A stretch of 64,000 bases of DNA from Rhizomys pruinosus (taxonomy: Eukaryota > Chordata > Mammalia > Rodentia > Spalacidae). Each line of letters starts with the position of its first letter. Position 1 is the first letter of the stretch. Below are positions 10,606 to 22,829 of this stretch, in pieces. Position numbers and translations under genes: made by a program. The notes under the pieces were generated by a model that saw only the letters and a list, made by a program, of their open reading frames with translations, searched no databases and had not been told where the DNA came from. The DNA lies in assembly GCA_009823505.1 (NCBI GenBank), contig VZQC01006256.1, positions 550,959-614,958 of the forward strand, given 5' to 3'.

Positions 10606-11799
10606 CCCCCTCAATAATTCTGGATTAGGGACAGCCTGAAATGACATTATACAAATTTTCTTTCAAGATGCATTGAGCTCTGGGGACCACTCAGGAATTT
10701 CAGGTTCCTGAAGGTTATACTGTCAGCAGAAGGGCTGAGAGGGGGACGGCTGGAGCCACTGGAGCATTCCAGCTAGGCCAGCTCTGGGTGTGGGAAGGGA
10801 GGGAGGAGTCACCCCCGCCATTAGTCCAAGGGGGCCCATTTGCCTCAGGAAAACAACTTACTGCCATTTGTATCTCAAGCCTTGCCCCAGGCTTGATGTT
10901 TTTTCTTTTTCTTTGCTAGGGGCCAGGGAGAAGTCGTGGACTGGCCTATGTTACCTTGTGGCAATATATTAGGAAAGCTCAAGGCACCATCAATACTGGT
11001 CTTAGGGTTAAGTGCTGGGAAGTGAAGCCACTGTGGGGATAGACTCAGTGCTACAACCTGAAGGACATCGCGGAAGAGCTGGGTGCTGCTTAGAGTCAGA
11101 CGGCAATATTCTCCAGGGTTTGTTAAGGGGTTGCTGGAGCCTGGTCTAAGCAGGATCAGCATCAGGAGGCCAGGGGGCCAGTAGAACAGCCCTGCCTCTG
11201 CCACAGCTCCACATGTGACATTTGATCATTTGCTATACACCTCCCTGTGAATACCCCATAGGGCCCTCAGACTCCACACTCCTCAAACGGAACTCTACAT
11301 TGGGCATCATCTCCCTGGTACCTGATGCTCGGGTGGTGGTCTCCTTATCCCCAAGTGCATCAGCCCTTTAAGACTTTACTGTCATCCTCCGTCCTTGGAA
11401 CCACGTTCCTTTCTTTCTATACCTGTTGTTTAAGATGTGGTTCAGACATTATGTCCTCTGTGATGGCCTCCCTGATTTCTCCAGGAAGAGTCCAAGGGTC
11501 TTGCTGCAACCATAGTTACGTGTGGTGCTCCTTTGTGCAGATGAAGAAAAGCCCCCGAGTCTAACCTGTGTGGTCACATCTTTTGGCAAAAGGAAAAGGC
11601 TAGGGTTCGTATTAGAAAACAGGTTATTCTCCCATTTCCCCCTGGAAACAAGTCCTCAAAAAGGCTTGATTGATCATGGCTTGCCAGGCAGGCTGTGGGC
11701 TCAACTGGGGACTGCTAGATTTTTTTGGGTGACTACTTGGGGGGAGCAGGCAACCTGAATGATGCTCTATGGCAGTTCTGCTCCTTCCTATGAGACCCC
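10606..11799. other. Unique sequence with a possible L2 relic
   Basis: No gene seen. Text at about 11280-11480 (cctccctgatttctcc and preceding blocks) resembles a worn L2 3' region on the plus strand. Confidence 0.35.
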
Positions 11800-12310
11800 A
11801 CAGCCCTGTGCTTTAATTTCCTGTAACAGCTGTCATACAGTATCCCAAGCTAGGTGGCTTAAAACAGCACAAGTTTATCACCTTACAGCTGTGGAGGTTC
11901 AGAAGTTTGAGTTGCCCTCACAGGCTGAAATCAAAGGATGCATGCATGCTGGAGGATGGGGGACACATCTGTCAACTGGCCTGTTCCAACTGCTAGAAGC
12001 TACTTGCATTCCTTGGCTCATGGCCCCGTCCTCCATCTTTCAAGTCAGCAGTGTGACATCACCATCACTCTGACGGACAGCTGTACCTCTCATCGTATCT
12101 TCTCTGACTGATGGTTGCCTCTTCTTTCACTTCTCAGGACCCTTGTAATAAATTGAATCCATCTAAATAATTCCAGATTATCTCCCTATCATAAGATCCT
12201 TAACTTAGTCACATAAGCAAAGGGCCTATTGGCACATGAGGTCACATAATCACAGAGGACATAGACATTGTGGGAGCCATTATCATGCCTACTATTTGGA
12301 GCGGACTCAT
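11800..12310 (-). mobile_element. MLT1-like MaLR LTR relic
   Basis: The ordered blocks 'aagctaggtggcttaaaaca', 'tctgtggaggttcagaagt'-type text, 'cattccttggctcatgg' and 'aggtcacataatcac' follow the reverse of an ancestral mammalian MaLR LTR. The copy is heavily diverged, so the subfamily is not given. Confidence 0.55.
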
Positions 12311-12960
12311 TGTATTGAAACATCCTCTCTACTTACTGTAAAATCTCTGAAAGCAGGATCCCTGGCATATTTAGCAGAGCCCATCCCAGACTGGCACGGA
12401 AGTGTTCAAAGAGTGTTTGTGGACTGAGTGCAAGGGGGCCTGGCACACAGGACCACCTCCAGGAGACAGAGGCAGCGGAAGGCAGTGCAGAGAGTTTTCT
12501 TCAGGGAGAGAGCCACAGATTTGCATTGTTTCCCAGAGGGCCTCAGCTGGGGGTATCAGACATCTGGCATCCACTGGAGGCAGTTTTGGTTTCCAGAGAC
12601 TCTGCTCAACCCTCTAGGATGTACATGAGCATTAAAGATGTACTCAGCTGCAATCACTTACCGTGTGGAGGTTGCAAATGCTGATGTACACTAGGCTTTA
12701 GTGGCTGGAGGGTCCTAAAGGGGGGCTATGTGCTGGGACAGGGTCTAATACCTCTGATTCTCACAGGCAAGTTTCCTCCAGCTTGTAAACGAGAAAGTAG
12801 ATTCCTAGAGCTGGTTCCCAATGAGGTCAGATTTTGGATCTACACAGCGGGGATATTTAGAAGAAGGAAGGCTATGCAGAAAGACAGTGCCTCCCGCAGC
12901 GTGCTGGCTTCTCACTTTTCTTCCTGAGCACTCCTCTCTGCTTTCCTGGTTAGGCTGCCT
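12311..12960. other. Unique sequence, no gene seen
   Basis: Short overlapping open frames on both strands, none with recognisable domains. The text near 12380-12420 could be a MIR edge, but is too worn to call. Confidence 0.35.
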
Positions 12961-13019
12961 GTCTTGAAGCTTTCTTCCTCGTACTTCATCTGTCCCCCAG
13001 GTTCAGTGCCATGTCCCCC

Positions 13020-13345
13020 TTTTCTGCTTTTTCTTGGTGACATCCATTGCCCCCCGTGGGCTAGCTCTGGAACCTTTGCTTTATTCCCAGGGCCACATTT
13101 TATACTGCTTTTTCTTCCTATTCTGATCATGCCACCACTCAAGACCTTCATTGGTCCAGTGATACCTACCCAGCATCCAAGCCCTGCAAACCTGAGCCTT
13201 GTTGGGGTCACACTAAATGCTCAGTGTTCTTTTGTAAAATCCCATTTCTTTCCAGTACTGCCTGTGTGCAAGCAGTTCCCTCCACCTTGCGCTCTGACTG
13301 TATTCTGCTCTTTTATCTTTATTCTCCTTCATCTCAACCCTGAGG
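13020..13345 (+). mobile_element. L2 LINE relic
   Basis: Pyrimidine-rich text with the layout of an L2 3' region (accactcaagaccttcattgg ... ctgtattctgctctttta). An open frame of 149 codons crossing it is chance. Confidence 0.45.
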
Positions 13346-13700
13346 GCTTACACAGAATTGCATCAAGCCTGTGGCTCAATTTGCGGTTTGAGGAGAAGGA
13401 AGAGGTTGATTAAATGATCAGTTATTATTATTATTACTATTAATTTTTTTCCTCAGCCCACATTTGCAGAAGACAACTATACCACAAGCATTGGGTAGAT
13501 TTTGGCATATGGAGGTGGCACAACAGTTGTGTAAAGCTTATAAGCTCTGGGTACTACAGACGTGAAAGCCAATTTCTTTCCCTGTTATTTAATTTCAGTT
13601 GTGGTTGAGGTGCTGGGGGTATGGGAAGGTGGGCATGGAAGTCAGGCCAGGGAAGGTTATAGAGGAGGTAACATTTGGATCTAGGGCTGGCTGCCCCCCC

Positions 13701-13703
<3 letters not shown>

Positions 13704-13734
<31 letters not shown>
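13704..13734. repeat. (TG)n microsatellite
   Basis: About 15 TG dinucleotides preceded by a C-run. Polymorphism is likely. Confidence 0.95.
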
Positions 13735-13737
<3 letters not shown>

Positions 13738-15660
13738 CATGTGAGCATATTCATAGGTTGATGAAAGTTGAGACCCAGATCCAGAGGAAGGGAGAGGGCT
13801 CCTTCATTTGACCATGGTTTCACTAGTGGCCCAAGGAAGGGCAGAGTGGGGCTATAATTTACTTCCATTCCTAGAGCCTGAATTTGCAAATCAAAGGGCC
13901 CAGAGTGTAGGTCTCACAGGGATGGATTTCAAGGATCCATTTGGGGAGGTGGCAGAAGGGGTGTTCTGCTGGTGGACAGGAGCCAGGTGCATCTGAAGAG
14001 AGGGCTGCCTGGGGCTCTTGTTGCCTCCATGGTGGCTGTGGCCCCCATAGACAGACACCCTGGTTCAGGTTAACCTTTAACCAGGAGGCTCTAGTCCTCA
14101 GCCGCTAGGCCTGGGCTTCCTGCGGGCCTTGATCAGGCCTGCTTTTCTGCTCTTGTCTCCGGTGAACCAGGGCCTCTGATGAATTGCCCCCGCACCCCCG
14201 CCCGGAGCCCTGCCACCATGTTGAGTGCTGGTGTCCCAAGATGAATGGGTCCTACTAATGAGCTGGAGGCAGCAGCACTGTGACCCCTGACCCTCTGCAC
14301 TCAGAGCCAGCGGTCTGGAGAATGGCTGCCCTGACTCTGCTTAATGTGTTGGTCTGGCCTCTGAAAGAAAAACACATTTATTGCTACTTAGAGAGAATTG
14401 ATCTAATTGGGATGGAAACATTCTGCTGATGGAACGTGGAATTTTTATGAGGAGGGTGACTCAAGGCTGGGAGAAGCCAGGAGTGTGTTTTCATATTTTC
14501 TTTTCTTTTCTTTCTTTCTTTAATCACCAAACCTCTTTGTAGTTGATATTCAGTATCTGGAAAGGTCTGGGTTTGAATTCTGGCAGAGGTGTTTGTGGAG
14601 CCCATGTCCTGGGAAACATTTGGGAGCTTTGTTCTGTAATTGTAAAATAGGAAACAAACAAACAAACAAACAACCCACAGAGCTCTTTCAGACTTATTGG
14701 TTAGAAGGAACTGACACTGTACATGGCTCGAGGCTGTGGCCCTGTCCTCTCTGGGAGACTGGGTCCAACTAGACTAGCTCGAGCCAAGACTGCACATGGC
14801 TTCAGTCTGTTTGGCCAAGTCCGTTGTAATTCTGAAACCACCCAGCCAAATCCTTGTTGGCTGCAGCTAAGGTGATTCATCTGAGAGTGGTTTTTAGACA
14901 GAGCTCGGTCCCCTACGTGGGAGGGGCCACACCTTTTAATGGCCTCGGAATCACCCTTGGCTGCTACTTTCTTCATCTCTTACTATAATCAAATTTGTTT
15001 AAGGTTGTCTAGCTTTTCCTAAACTTCCCTTGACCCCTTTGTATATGTTCTTATGGTCACTGACTGCTCTGGCTAAGGGGCAACGCCTTCCTGACTTCTT
15101 GTTTTGTTTAGCCCTGGCTGAACTCCCACAGCTCTCTCCAAACCAGTCCCCAGCTCAGAACCAGGTCATCCCTGCATGATGGTATGTTCTCAGCCAGTTG
15201 TATTAGCACTTGGATCAGGTCAATCAGGTCACTCAGCTGAAAACCCTTCCCTAACTCCCCAGGGTCTTATCTAAATATCCAAGCTGGCACAATGGGGCTG
15301 TGTTTTAAGGGGACCATGCAAATGCTTAAGTAGTCACCCTTGGTGGCCAGAGGTATCTAGGATATGTAGTTTTAATTATATTCAGGAGACCTGGACTTGA
15401 GGACTTGCTCTGCCATTGTGAGGCCCTGTGTGTGGTGGGGGTTATGACATTGATCCTGCTGAGTTGTCCTCTGGCAATCCACTGGAAGCCACCAGGTAGG
15501 GTGCTCTGGGCTCTGAGCATCATGACTTCTTCCTCTTAACATTCAAAGTGTGGAGGAACAGGCTTCCCTGGCTGCTGTGGGTCTCTTCTTGGAGGTCCTG
15601 CACTGGGGCGGTTACCTGAGGGACCCTGCGGCTCAGTGTACATTTGTTCAGAGCTATTGC
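13735..15660. other. Unique sequence, no confident gene
   Basis: Includes a GC-richer block (14050-14240) next to an AT-rich block (14340-14410) that could be conserved non-coding DNA. Small CTTT and AAAC runs occur at about 14504-14521 and 14650-14672. No exon with convincing borders was found. Confidence 0.35.
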
Positions 15661-15664
15661 TGGT

Positions 15665-15717
15665 TTTTTTATTTTATTTTATTTTATTTTATTTTATTTT
15701 ATTTTATTTTATTTTTT
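15665..15717. repeat. (ATTTT)n microsatellite
   Basis: About ten ATTTT pentamers in a row, not attached to a recognisable SINE. Confidence 0.95.
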
Positions 15718-16002
15718 GATAGTAGTAACAGAACCCACAGTTTTAGAAGATTCTCCAGGCTGCTGGGGTTGGGGGGACGAACAAATCAGCAATAGCTGGA
15801 GCGGAAGCAGGAAGACAAGCTAGGATGGAGACCTGACATTGGATCAAAGTGGAAATAGAAGATTTAAGAGAGGATTTGCAGATTTGAGGAGTAAGGACCA
15901 AGGAGAGTGAGGAATCTGGAAGAGTTCGTTGGCTGTTGGCTCTCAGCCACTGGGTGGATGAGACGATGCTGTTTACTGAGATAGGAGCAAAAGTTTCCTT
16001 CT

Positions 16003-16335
16003 GGGAGACGAGGAGATGGCTCAGTTGGGAAAAGCACTTGCCATGAAGGCATGAGGACCTGCGTGTGATCCCCAAAGAAAAATCTGGGTGTGGCAACATT
16101 TTCTTATAATCCCAGCACTGTGGAGGCAGAGAAAGGCCAATAGCTTAGGCTCACTGGTCAGCCAGCCTAGTCTGTTTGGTGAGTTCCAGGCCAGGGAAAG
16201 ATCCTGTCTCAAAAAAGCAATGTAGCTGGCACTTGAAAAATGACAGCTGAGGTTGTCCTCTGGCTTCCATGTGTGCCTGCATACACATGTGTTCACACAT
16301 GAGCATGTACCTCCCCTACATCCTTCCCTATGAAC
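16003..16335 (+). mobile_element. B4-type SINE (ID-B1 dimer)
   Basis: An ID-like head (ggagatggctcagttggg) is followed by a B1-related middle (taatcccagcactgtggagg ... gatcctgtctcaaaa) and the B4-type 3' section (aggttgtcctctggcttcc) ending in CA repeats. The order head, B1, tail is that of the known rodent B4 family. It differs from the B2-B1 chimera described elsewhere in this window. Confidence 0.8.
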
Positions 16336-16382
16336 ACACACACACACACACACACATACACACGCACACACACACACACACA
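16336..16382. repeat. (CA)n tail microsatellite of the B4
   Basis: Interrupted CA repeat forming the 3' tail of the preceding B4 element. Confidence 0.93.
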
Positions 16383-17650
16383 CTTTCCTTTTACTCATGT
16401 TAACTTTGAGATTCATTTTGGAAGCTGGGAGTTCATGGGTGAGGACTGGGTCTGGAGACAAAGAAGATTAGAAGTTTTCAGTGTATGCTTATGCGTTGCT
16501 TAAGACAAGGGCTAACTTCTGAGGGATGAAGCAATTTTGTCACCATGTGAAAACCAGACTATATGTACATGAATCTCAATGGTATACACTACTCCCAGGC
16601 TGTATGGCATACTGTGGTATAGGTGGTTCATTGTTGACTGGGGGAGTGGATGAGATTATTTAGGGAGGGATAGAAGAAGAGGAAGCTCAAGGTAAAGCCC
16701 TGGGAAGGGGCAGGGAAGGATCCAGCTCTTCAAAGCTGTACCGTGGAGGCTGAGATGAGGAGGAACAGCCAGGGAAATAGGAGAAAAACCAGACAAGGGT
16801 GATGTCATGAACAACAAGAAGAGGCTGCAAGGTGGGGTAGCCGGTGGGCTACATGAAAGAGATGGAGTGAGGGGTTCAAGGATAAAGTAGCCATTTCATC
16901 CTGTGATTGCTGACGAGGCTCCCATTTGACCAAGTCATCGTCACACTTTCAGTTTCTACAGACAAGGGTCTGAGAAGAGAAGCTTTTTTTGTGAGAGCCA
17001 ATAGTGTGTGTGGATTAGTGGGCCTCTGTCATGGGCAGTGCGGCGGGTCCTACTAGGGCCCCCAGATAGACAGTAGAGCATGTGCCCTGAGTTATCTAGC
17101 CAGAGGAGTAAAGAAGCTGGGGTTTTGTGGCCCAACTCCTTGCTTGCCATCGTTGGAGACTTGAGTTGGGGACACTTGCTCTCTGGAGCCTCCTGCCCGT
17201 TGCTGCTGGCTGAGCAGGCTCTTTCAGGCAGAGCAGCTGGCAGCAGAGGAGCAGTGGTTGAGAGAAGCCACTGGTAAATAGATGGGTAGAGGGGTCAGAG
17301 GTATGTGCAGGAGGACAGGCAAGCACCAGGATCCCAGGTGGCCGTGGCCAGTGACTCACAGCCTCTTAGACAAGGTTAGCTGCTTCCACCACATAGTCCT
17401 CGGGTCCCCGGCACAGGGTTGCTGATTGAAGTTTTGCATGGAACTCGACTCCAAGTCCTCAGGTGGGTCCTCATTACTCATTCATCCAAGGTTGTGTCTG
17501 ACCTCAGGGCCCCTGGAGAGAAGATCCACAGGAAGGAAAGGGCGGTACAAGGCCTGGGGATGCCAGGATGGCGGACGGTGGACTTGGGCTCTCTGAGGGT
17601 GGGAGCTAGCTCAAATGCTGAAGTGGGGATGAAAAACGAGTGGCCTCACA
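16383..17650. other. Unique sequence, no gene seen
   Basis: Only short, unsupported open frames. No named repeat recognised. Confidence 0.4.
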
Positions 17651-17654
17651 CACA

Positions 17655-17800
17655 TTAAATATTTAATATTCTCTCCCTGGGAGGTGTCAGGGAAAGGACC
17701 CTATAATAAATACTGCACAGGACAATTCTATCGCGGAGCTCGTCAGTTAATGGCCTCGTTTGGTCTGACAGAAGCATTATGGATGCTGGGTCTGGGGCAT
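17655..17800. promoter_or_regulatory. Candidate conserved non-coding element
   Basis: Repeat-free AT-rich block with attaaatatttaatatt, ataataaatactgcac and gtcagttaatggcctcg. It has the composition of deeply conserved enhancers. No alignment available, so confidence is low. Confidence 0.25.
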
Positions 17801-18029
17801 ATTTCGAGAGAGTGCTGCTCTTGAGCCTTAGGCCTTCAGAGAACAGGAGTCAGCTAGCGAGAAAGATCCTGTAATTTGCTAGCTTTTACCCCATGGTTAT
17901 GAGGTGACTAGGGCGAGAGTCCTACAGAAGAAAGACTTATATAACAAACCCACAGAGCCTGGAACTTACCAGGCTGCTGTTAGTGTTCCATGCGGTCTAA
18001 TGACATGGTTTACACTTGCAACATTCAGT

Positions 18030-18160
18030 GACTGTTTCCATTGTATAGGTAAGGAAACAGAATCTGAGGGAACTCATCACACTGACAGTAAATGGAAAAG
18101 GTGGGATTTGAAGCCAGGTAGACTGGCCACCAAGTCTGTTTCTCAACCGCCGTGCAATGC
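18030..18160 (-). mobile_element. MIR SINE relic
   Basis: The phrases taggtaaggaaacagaatct, ctgacagtaaatgg and gggatttgaagccaggtaga follow the reverse of MIR, an ancient mammalian tRNA-derived SINE. Confidence 0.65.
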
Positions 18161-18184
18161 TGTCGGGCCTCTGTGGCTGTGTGT

Positions 18185-18325
18185 TGGGATCCCAGTCCTA
18201 TCGTTTATCAGCTGTGTGACAGGGCCATGCATCTCAACCTCTCTGAGTTTCAATTGTTGTTTGTGGAAAGATGAGTTGGTACTGATCTTCTCCCACAGAA
18301 GTTGTAGGACTTAAATGAGGAATCA
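18185..18325 (+). mobile_element. MIR SINE relic
   Basis: The phrases tatcagctgtgtgacaggg, ctcaacctctctgagtttc and acttaaatgaggaatcac match the MIR core and 3' section on the plus strand. It lies head to head with the MIR at 18030-18160. Confidence 0.65.
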
Positions 18326-18379
18326 CTTGCAAAACTTGAGCTCCTCATTGATCAACTTGTTATTACTTAAGCTTGATTT

Positions 18380-18470
18380 GCTAGCAGTGTGGCCTCATGG
18401 CAAGCTACTTGGCCCCTCTGAGTATCAGTTTCATAATCTATGATGGGAATTAAGAGTCTAGTCTCCTAGG
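18380..18470 (+). mobile_element. MIR SINE relic
   Basis: A short MIR piece: agtgtggcctcatggcaagc, tacttggcccctctgagtat, atctatgatgggaat. Confidence 0.5.
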
Positions 18471-18474
18471 GATG

Positions 18475-18478
<4 letters not shown>

Positions 18479-18524
<46 letters not shown>
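18479..18524. repeat. (GA)n microsatellite
   Basis: About 22 uninterrupted GA dinucleotides, then GACAGACAGA. Confidence 0.95.
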
Positions 18525-18532
<8 letters not shown>

Positions 18533-20225
18533 AGCGCTTTGATTTCTGGACTTTGAGCTAAACAGTCAGTGTTCTGTTTGGTCCTAGGAACCCTTGGTGT
18601 ACTCTGGGGCTCCATGCCTGAGTGAAGGTAGGCTAGGCCTGAGCCAGGAAGTCCCAGCGTGCCCCAGTGTGTGTGACAATCTTGAGTCAGGGAGTTTATT
18701 ATTCCTCATGAGTCCTTTCTGAGAACAGATCTCAGTGTGCCTTAGTGGACTCTCTGGAGTCAGAAGGCCTCTGCTCTCTAGAGGATATCCTTAGCCTTGT
18801 GCTTCCTGCTGGGTAGTTTGCATCCCCTGAATGACAGTTAAACTGATGGGTCATGGAGGGCGCAGCCTGACTAGGGTTCTTTGCAGCAAGCGAATTTCCA
18901 ACTCCATGTGTCTCAACAGACACAGCAGAGCCCACATAGCTGCTGTTCCTAACAACTCTGGACACTCTGGGGTGCCCAGGGATGCTGTGTGTCCACTGCA
19001 TGCTGCCAGGCATGACGGTTTTGTGAACCCATCTCTTGGAAGACATGCATGGCTGCCACCTCTGGTCCAAGGTGAGAGGAGGCCTGTGGCTGAGCTCAGA
19101 CTCTTCTCTCCCTCATCTACAACTCCTGATGGCAGGGAGTCTCTGGTTGAAGGCTATGGGGTTGCCCCTTGTCTGAGGCGGGGGATCCCATCACAGTCCT
19201 GCTTTATACCTCTAGAGCTGAAGCTGGGGGTAGGCAGGGAGGGAGGGAGCAGGGAGCCAGGAAGAGTGCGCGGTCAGCAGGCATGTTATGGATGGCTTAG
19301 GGAATGCAAAGTGAAGGGAACTTCCGAGCTCCCCAGCAGCCCTGTGCTCTAGGCTTGGCCTGCCTGGGAGAACCAGGATGCGCTCAACTAATTTATATTA
19401 ATTCAAGCCCATTAATGATGAGCTATTGCCTCTCCTTTCTCCCTTCCCTCCTGCAGCAAGACTACAATACTTAGATTCAAGTACTGAGTTTTGCTGGTCC
19501 CCAATTTCTTGAATAATATGCCCAGGATAGATTTCCAATTCAGGCAACTCTACCTCCTAATTTTCACCCTGCCTCTCCTCTCCACCTTAATTTACAAGTC
19601 CCTAGGATTATTTTCTTCTGAGTTCTACTAGTTCTTTTCCTGATGAAGAAGACCGAGTCGACTATGAAGAGTCCTGTGCGAGTGTGAAGGGGGAATGTCA
19701 CAGTGGCCTTATGAAGTATAGATGCATAACAGAAGAAGGAAGAGAGATCCTAAAAGGGACTAAATTGAGTCTAGGATCCATAGGCCCCTGAGTCCAGGCA
19801 CATATCCTCTCGTTTTTCTTTAGGCATTGGGGATGGGACCCAGGGTAAGTGCTCCACCTACCGCTGAGCTTTTAGCATCCTGCTTCTTGTTGCATGATTT
19901 TCCCTAGGTATTCCCACCTTATACACAGTGCACTGGAAGAACAAAGAGAAGATTCTAAGTCCAGCTGGGTGAACCCATGAGCTTACCAGGGTGACTTATA
20001 GAAGCGGGGCAACACATCACTGAAAAAAATCTCCTGGTGACTTACAGGCAGCTACAGCACTGAGAAGTCTCACTGTAGTCAACTGTCTATTGCTTACATA
20101 GTGGCATTTGTAATCTGGGAGAGGGGAGGGGCCTTAGGAGTCTGATTAGCCTCTCATTCCCTCCATGAAGCAATGTTAACAGGCCATTCTCCTGAGGAGG
20201 GTGCCTTGCTTTAAGATAGAGACAG
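18525..20225. other. Unique sequence, no gene seen
   Basis: An open frame of 173 codons (18831-19352) crosses the middle but has no recognisable domain. An antisense open frame overlaps it, so it is probably chance. The AT-rich stretch 19380-19435 (aactaatttatattaattc) could be a small conserved element. Confidence 0.35.
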
Positions 20226-20230
20226 TTTTG

Positions 20231-20372
20231 CTGGGCGTGGTGGCACACACCTTTTAATCCTAGCACTTGGGAGGAAGAGGCAGGCGGATCTTTGTGAGTT
20301 CAAGGCCAGCCTGGTCTACAGAATGAGTTCTAGGACAGCTGGGGCTATAGGGAGACCCTGTCTCGAAAAGAC

Positions 20373-20408
<36 letters not shown>
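20231..20408 (+). mobile_element. B1 SINE with a long pure A tail
   Basis: Plus-strand B1 from ctgggcgtggtggcacac to tctcgaaaagacc, then about 35 uninterrupted As (20374-20408). The target duplication is roughly acagttttg (20222-20230 and 20411-20419). The long unbroken A tail suggests a young copy. Confidence 0.94.
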
Positions 20409-20410
<2 letters not shown>

Positions 20411-20469
20411 TACAGTTTTGTACAATCCGGAAGAAACGGGTACACTATACCTCTTTGTGTATGATATTT

Positions 20470-20940
20470 CATGTGTGTGGTGTATATACATGTTTGTATG
20501 GATGTACGTATGCATGCATGTATGTGGGCAGGTGCTCATATACCTGTGTGTACATGCATATAGAAGTCAGAGGTTGATGTTAGGTGTCTTTCTCAATCAT
20601 TTCCCAGTTTTTTTTTTTTCAGAAAAAGCTTGTTTAGTAAATATTACTGTATTGCATAATGCAATGAATATATATTACACATTATAAATAGTAGCATAAA
20701 CCTGTAGGTATGTTGTATGTTGAAGTGGAAAAACATTTTAAAACAAGTTTTATACAAAACCCAGCAAATTGTAAAGCAGAATGCAATGTATAATTGGGTG
20801 CTATTTAATAAATAAAATTTTAATTTGAGACAATTTTGGATGAAGGTACAGAGAATTTCATTTACCCCAGTTATATATATCTATATCTATATCTATATAT
20901 CTATATATATATCTATCTCTCTCTCTCTATATAAATATAT
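20470..20940. repeat. TG/TATC-rich low-complexity stretch
   Basis: A TG-rich stretch with ATGT and GTAT variants (20470-20560), AT-rich DNA, then a TATATC/TCTATA array at about 20873-20945. No gene seen. Confidence 0.6.
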
Positions 20941-21089
20941 ATCTCCTATTAACAGCACCTATGTTCATGTTAGTTTTTCTCTGTAGCATTCAAATACAAG
21001 ATTGGAACTGTTAAGAAATGCTGGAAAAAGTGTGCAAACTTACAGTTATTACCACCTTTTCTTTTTTTTACTAGCTATGTTATGCACAA

Positions 21090-21150
21090 TACGGTGTTTC
21101 ATTATGACATTTTCATTCATGTATATAATGTATTTGACCATATTTACCTC
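21090..21150 (-). mobile_element. Short rodent L1 3'-end fragment
   Basis: The text cattatgacattttcattc ... tatttgaccatatttacc matches the L1 3'-end text at 38750-38800 in the same window (cattatgacattttcaaac ... gttttgatcacagc). It is cut off by the next B2. Confidence 0.55.
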
Positions 21151-21376
21151 TTTTTATAATTTTTATTTTAATTTTATGTGTATAAATGTATTGCCTGCAT
21201 GTATGTAAGTGCACCCGTGTCATGCAATGCCTGTGGAGAGCAGAAGAGGATGTTGGGTTTCCTTAGAACTGGAGTAATTGATGGTTGTCAGCCACCATTT
21301 GGGTGCTGGGAATCGAACCCAGGTCTTCTGCAAGAGCAGCCAGTGCTGTTAACTACTGAGTTATTGCTCTAACCCC
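21151..21376 (-). mobile_element. B2 SINE, older copy
   Basis: Reverse B2 with an intact box B complement (gggaatcgaaccc) but many other changes (gttgggtttccttagaactg). No clear target duplication. Confidence 0.88.
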
Positions 21377-21386
21377 TAAACATGAA

Positions 21387-21532
21387 TTTTTTTGGTGCTT
21401 TTGCGACAGGGTCTTCCTGTAGCTCCAGCTGCCCTGGAACTCACTATGTAGACCAGGCTGGTCTTGAACTCACAGAGATCCACCTGCCTCTGGCTCCCTG
21501 CTGGGATTAAAGGCATGCGCCACCATGCCTGG
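21387..21532 (-). mobile_element. B1 SINE
   Basis: Reverse B1 with the target duplication aacatgaattttt / aacatgattttt at 21379 and 21533. It contains a small deletion before ctgctgggattaaagg. Confidence 0.92.
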
Positions 21533-21581
21533 AACATGATTTTTTAAGTTGGATTTTTGAGGAGAATTTCAAATATCTCTC

Positions 21582-21627
<46 letters not shown>

Positions 21628-22560
21628 ATCTATCTTATAGAGTCAAACTTGTGTCCCCAAATGCCCTTTGGTATGGATTTATCCACAGGTGCCTGGTCAA
21701 CCTATCAGGTCTCACCCTTAAACAAGATTAACTTTTCCCCTCCCAGTGGCCATTGGTTGGCAGTAGTTACTGAGCTAGGGCTGGGATTCCTTTTTCACCT
21801 CCTCATGTCCAGCCTGGGATTTTGTCTGGCTGGAACTAAGGTGGGACTTGTGCATGCTGTCACCATGGCTGTGAGTTGATATGATTAATTGACCAGCTGT
21901 TTGGAAAACTCTGTTTCCACGTGGCTCCTATAATCTTTCTGCCCCTCTTTAGCAATGATCCCTGAGTCTTGGGGGCAGGAATTTGATATCAGTGTCCTAC
22001 TCATGAATAAGCAGTCTGCAGCCTCCTATTCTCTCCACATTGGCCAGTTGTGGTTTTCTGTGTTAATCACTATCTGCTGCCTAAGGAATCTTCTCTGTTC
22101 CATTAATCTATGGTATAACAATAAGTCCTTAGGAGTCAGTTTAGTATTGTATCGATTCAGCATGATATTGTCAGGTATGGGCTCCATTTTCTGGTTACTC
22201 CCATACTGTTTGTGCCACTATTGCACCGGTGGGTGTATCTTGCCAGGCCAGTTGTTGTAACTCACAGGATTCACAGCTGAGTAAGGGTAATGAGTAATTT
22301 TCTCTTTAGGTAGCACGCATACCACCTTCCAGTACTTTGAAAGCTAGGCATTAGAGATAAAGCATTGAAGTCAATACCAGCTTGATTTGTCCTTGTTTGT
22401 TCTACAGTTCGTATAGGTAACGTCTTTAGCAATAGGGTCTTACCTTGGTTATCTGGTAGACAGCCAAGATCAGGAATAATAGCCAATATTGTTTGAAGGT
22501 CCATGGGACCCCTGGTCAACGGAGTCAAAAGTGGGAGTCCATTCTTGGCATTGGGTTTTT
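21533..22560 (-). mobile_element. Rodent L1 3'-UTR fragment (copy 3)
   Basis: Reverse L1 3' end aligned by eye to copies 1 and 2 (tttgtctggctggaactaag, gctgtgagttgatatg, caatgatccctgagtcttgg, tgccactattgcacc). The TATC array at 21583-21635 lies just inside its 3' end. No L1 reading frame is present. Confidence 0.72.
21583..21635. repeat. (TATC)n microsatellite
   Basis: About 11 tandem TATC units within the 3' end of the L1 fragment. Confidence 0.95.
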
Positions 22561-22617
22561 ACTTTGCTAGCCCTTGGAGTCCAGGAGGACAACGAAACCC
22601 TGTAATAATCCACCTCA

Positions 22618-22825
22618 TTTTTCGAGACAAGGTCTCTCATGGTACTTGGAAGTAATCAATTCAGCTAGGCTGGCTGGTCAGCAAACCCCAGGGATCCTCC
22701 TGTGTCTGCCTCCCAACACTGAGATTACAGATGTGGTCTGCTGCACCTGGCTTGTTGTATTCAAATTCAGGTCCTTGTGTTTGTGTAATAAACACTTTAC
22801 TGACTGAGCCACTTCTGCAGCCCAT
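22618..22825 (-). mobile_element. B4-type SINE (ID-B1 dimer), old
   Basis: In reverse order: a B1-like section (ttcgagacaaggtctctc, tgtgtctgcctcccaacact) followed by an ID-like head complement (aaacactttactgactgagc, ttctgcagccc). This is the order expected for a minus-strand B4. Confidence 0.7.
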
Positions 22826-22829
22826 ACTG

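Noticed and set aside
13554..13889. Open frame with poly-His/Thr (HTHTHT)
   Set aside because: Translation of the TG microsatellite at 13704-13734. The same applies to frames at 23108, 52367 and 53493.
21583..21635. CRISPR-like regular repeats
   Set aside because: Simple TATC microsatellite without spacers, in a mammalian genome.
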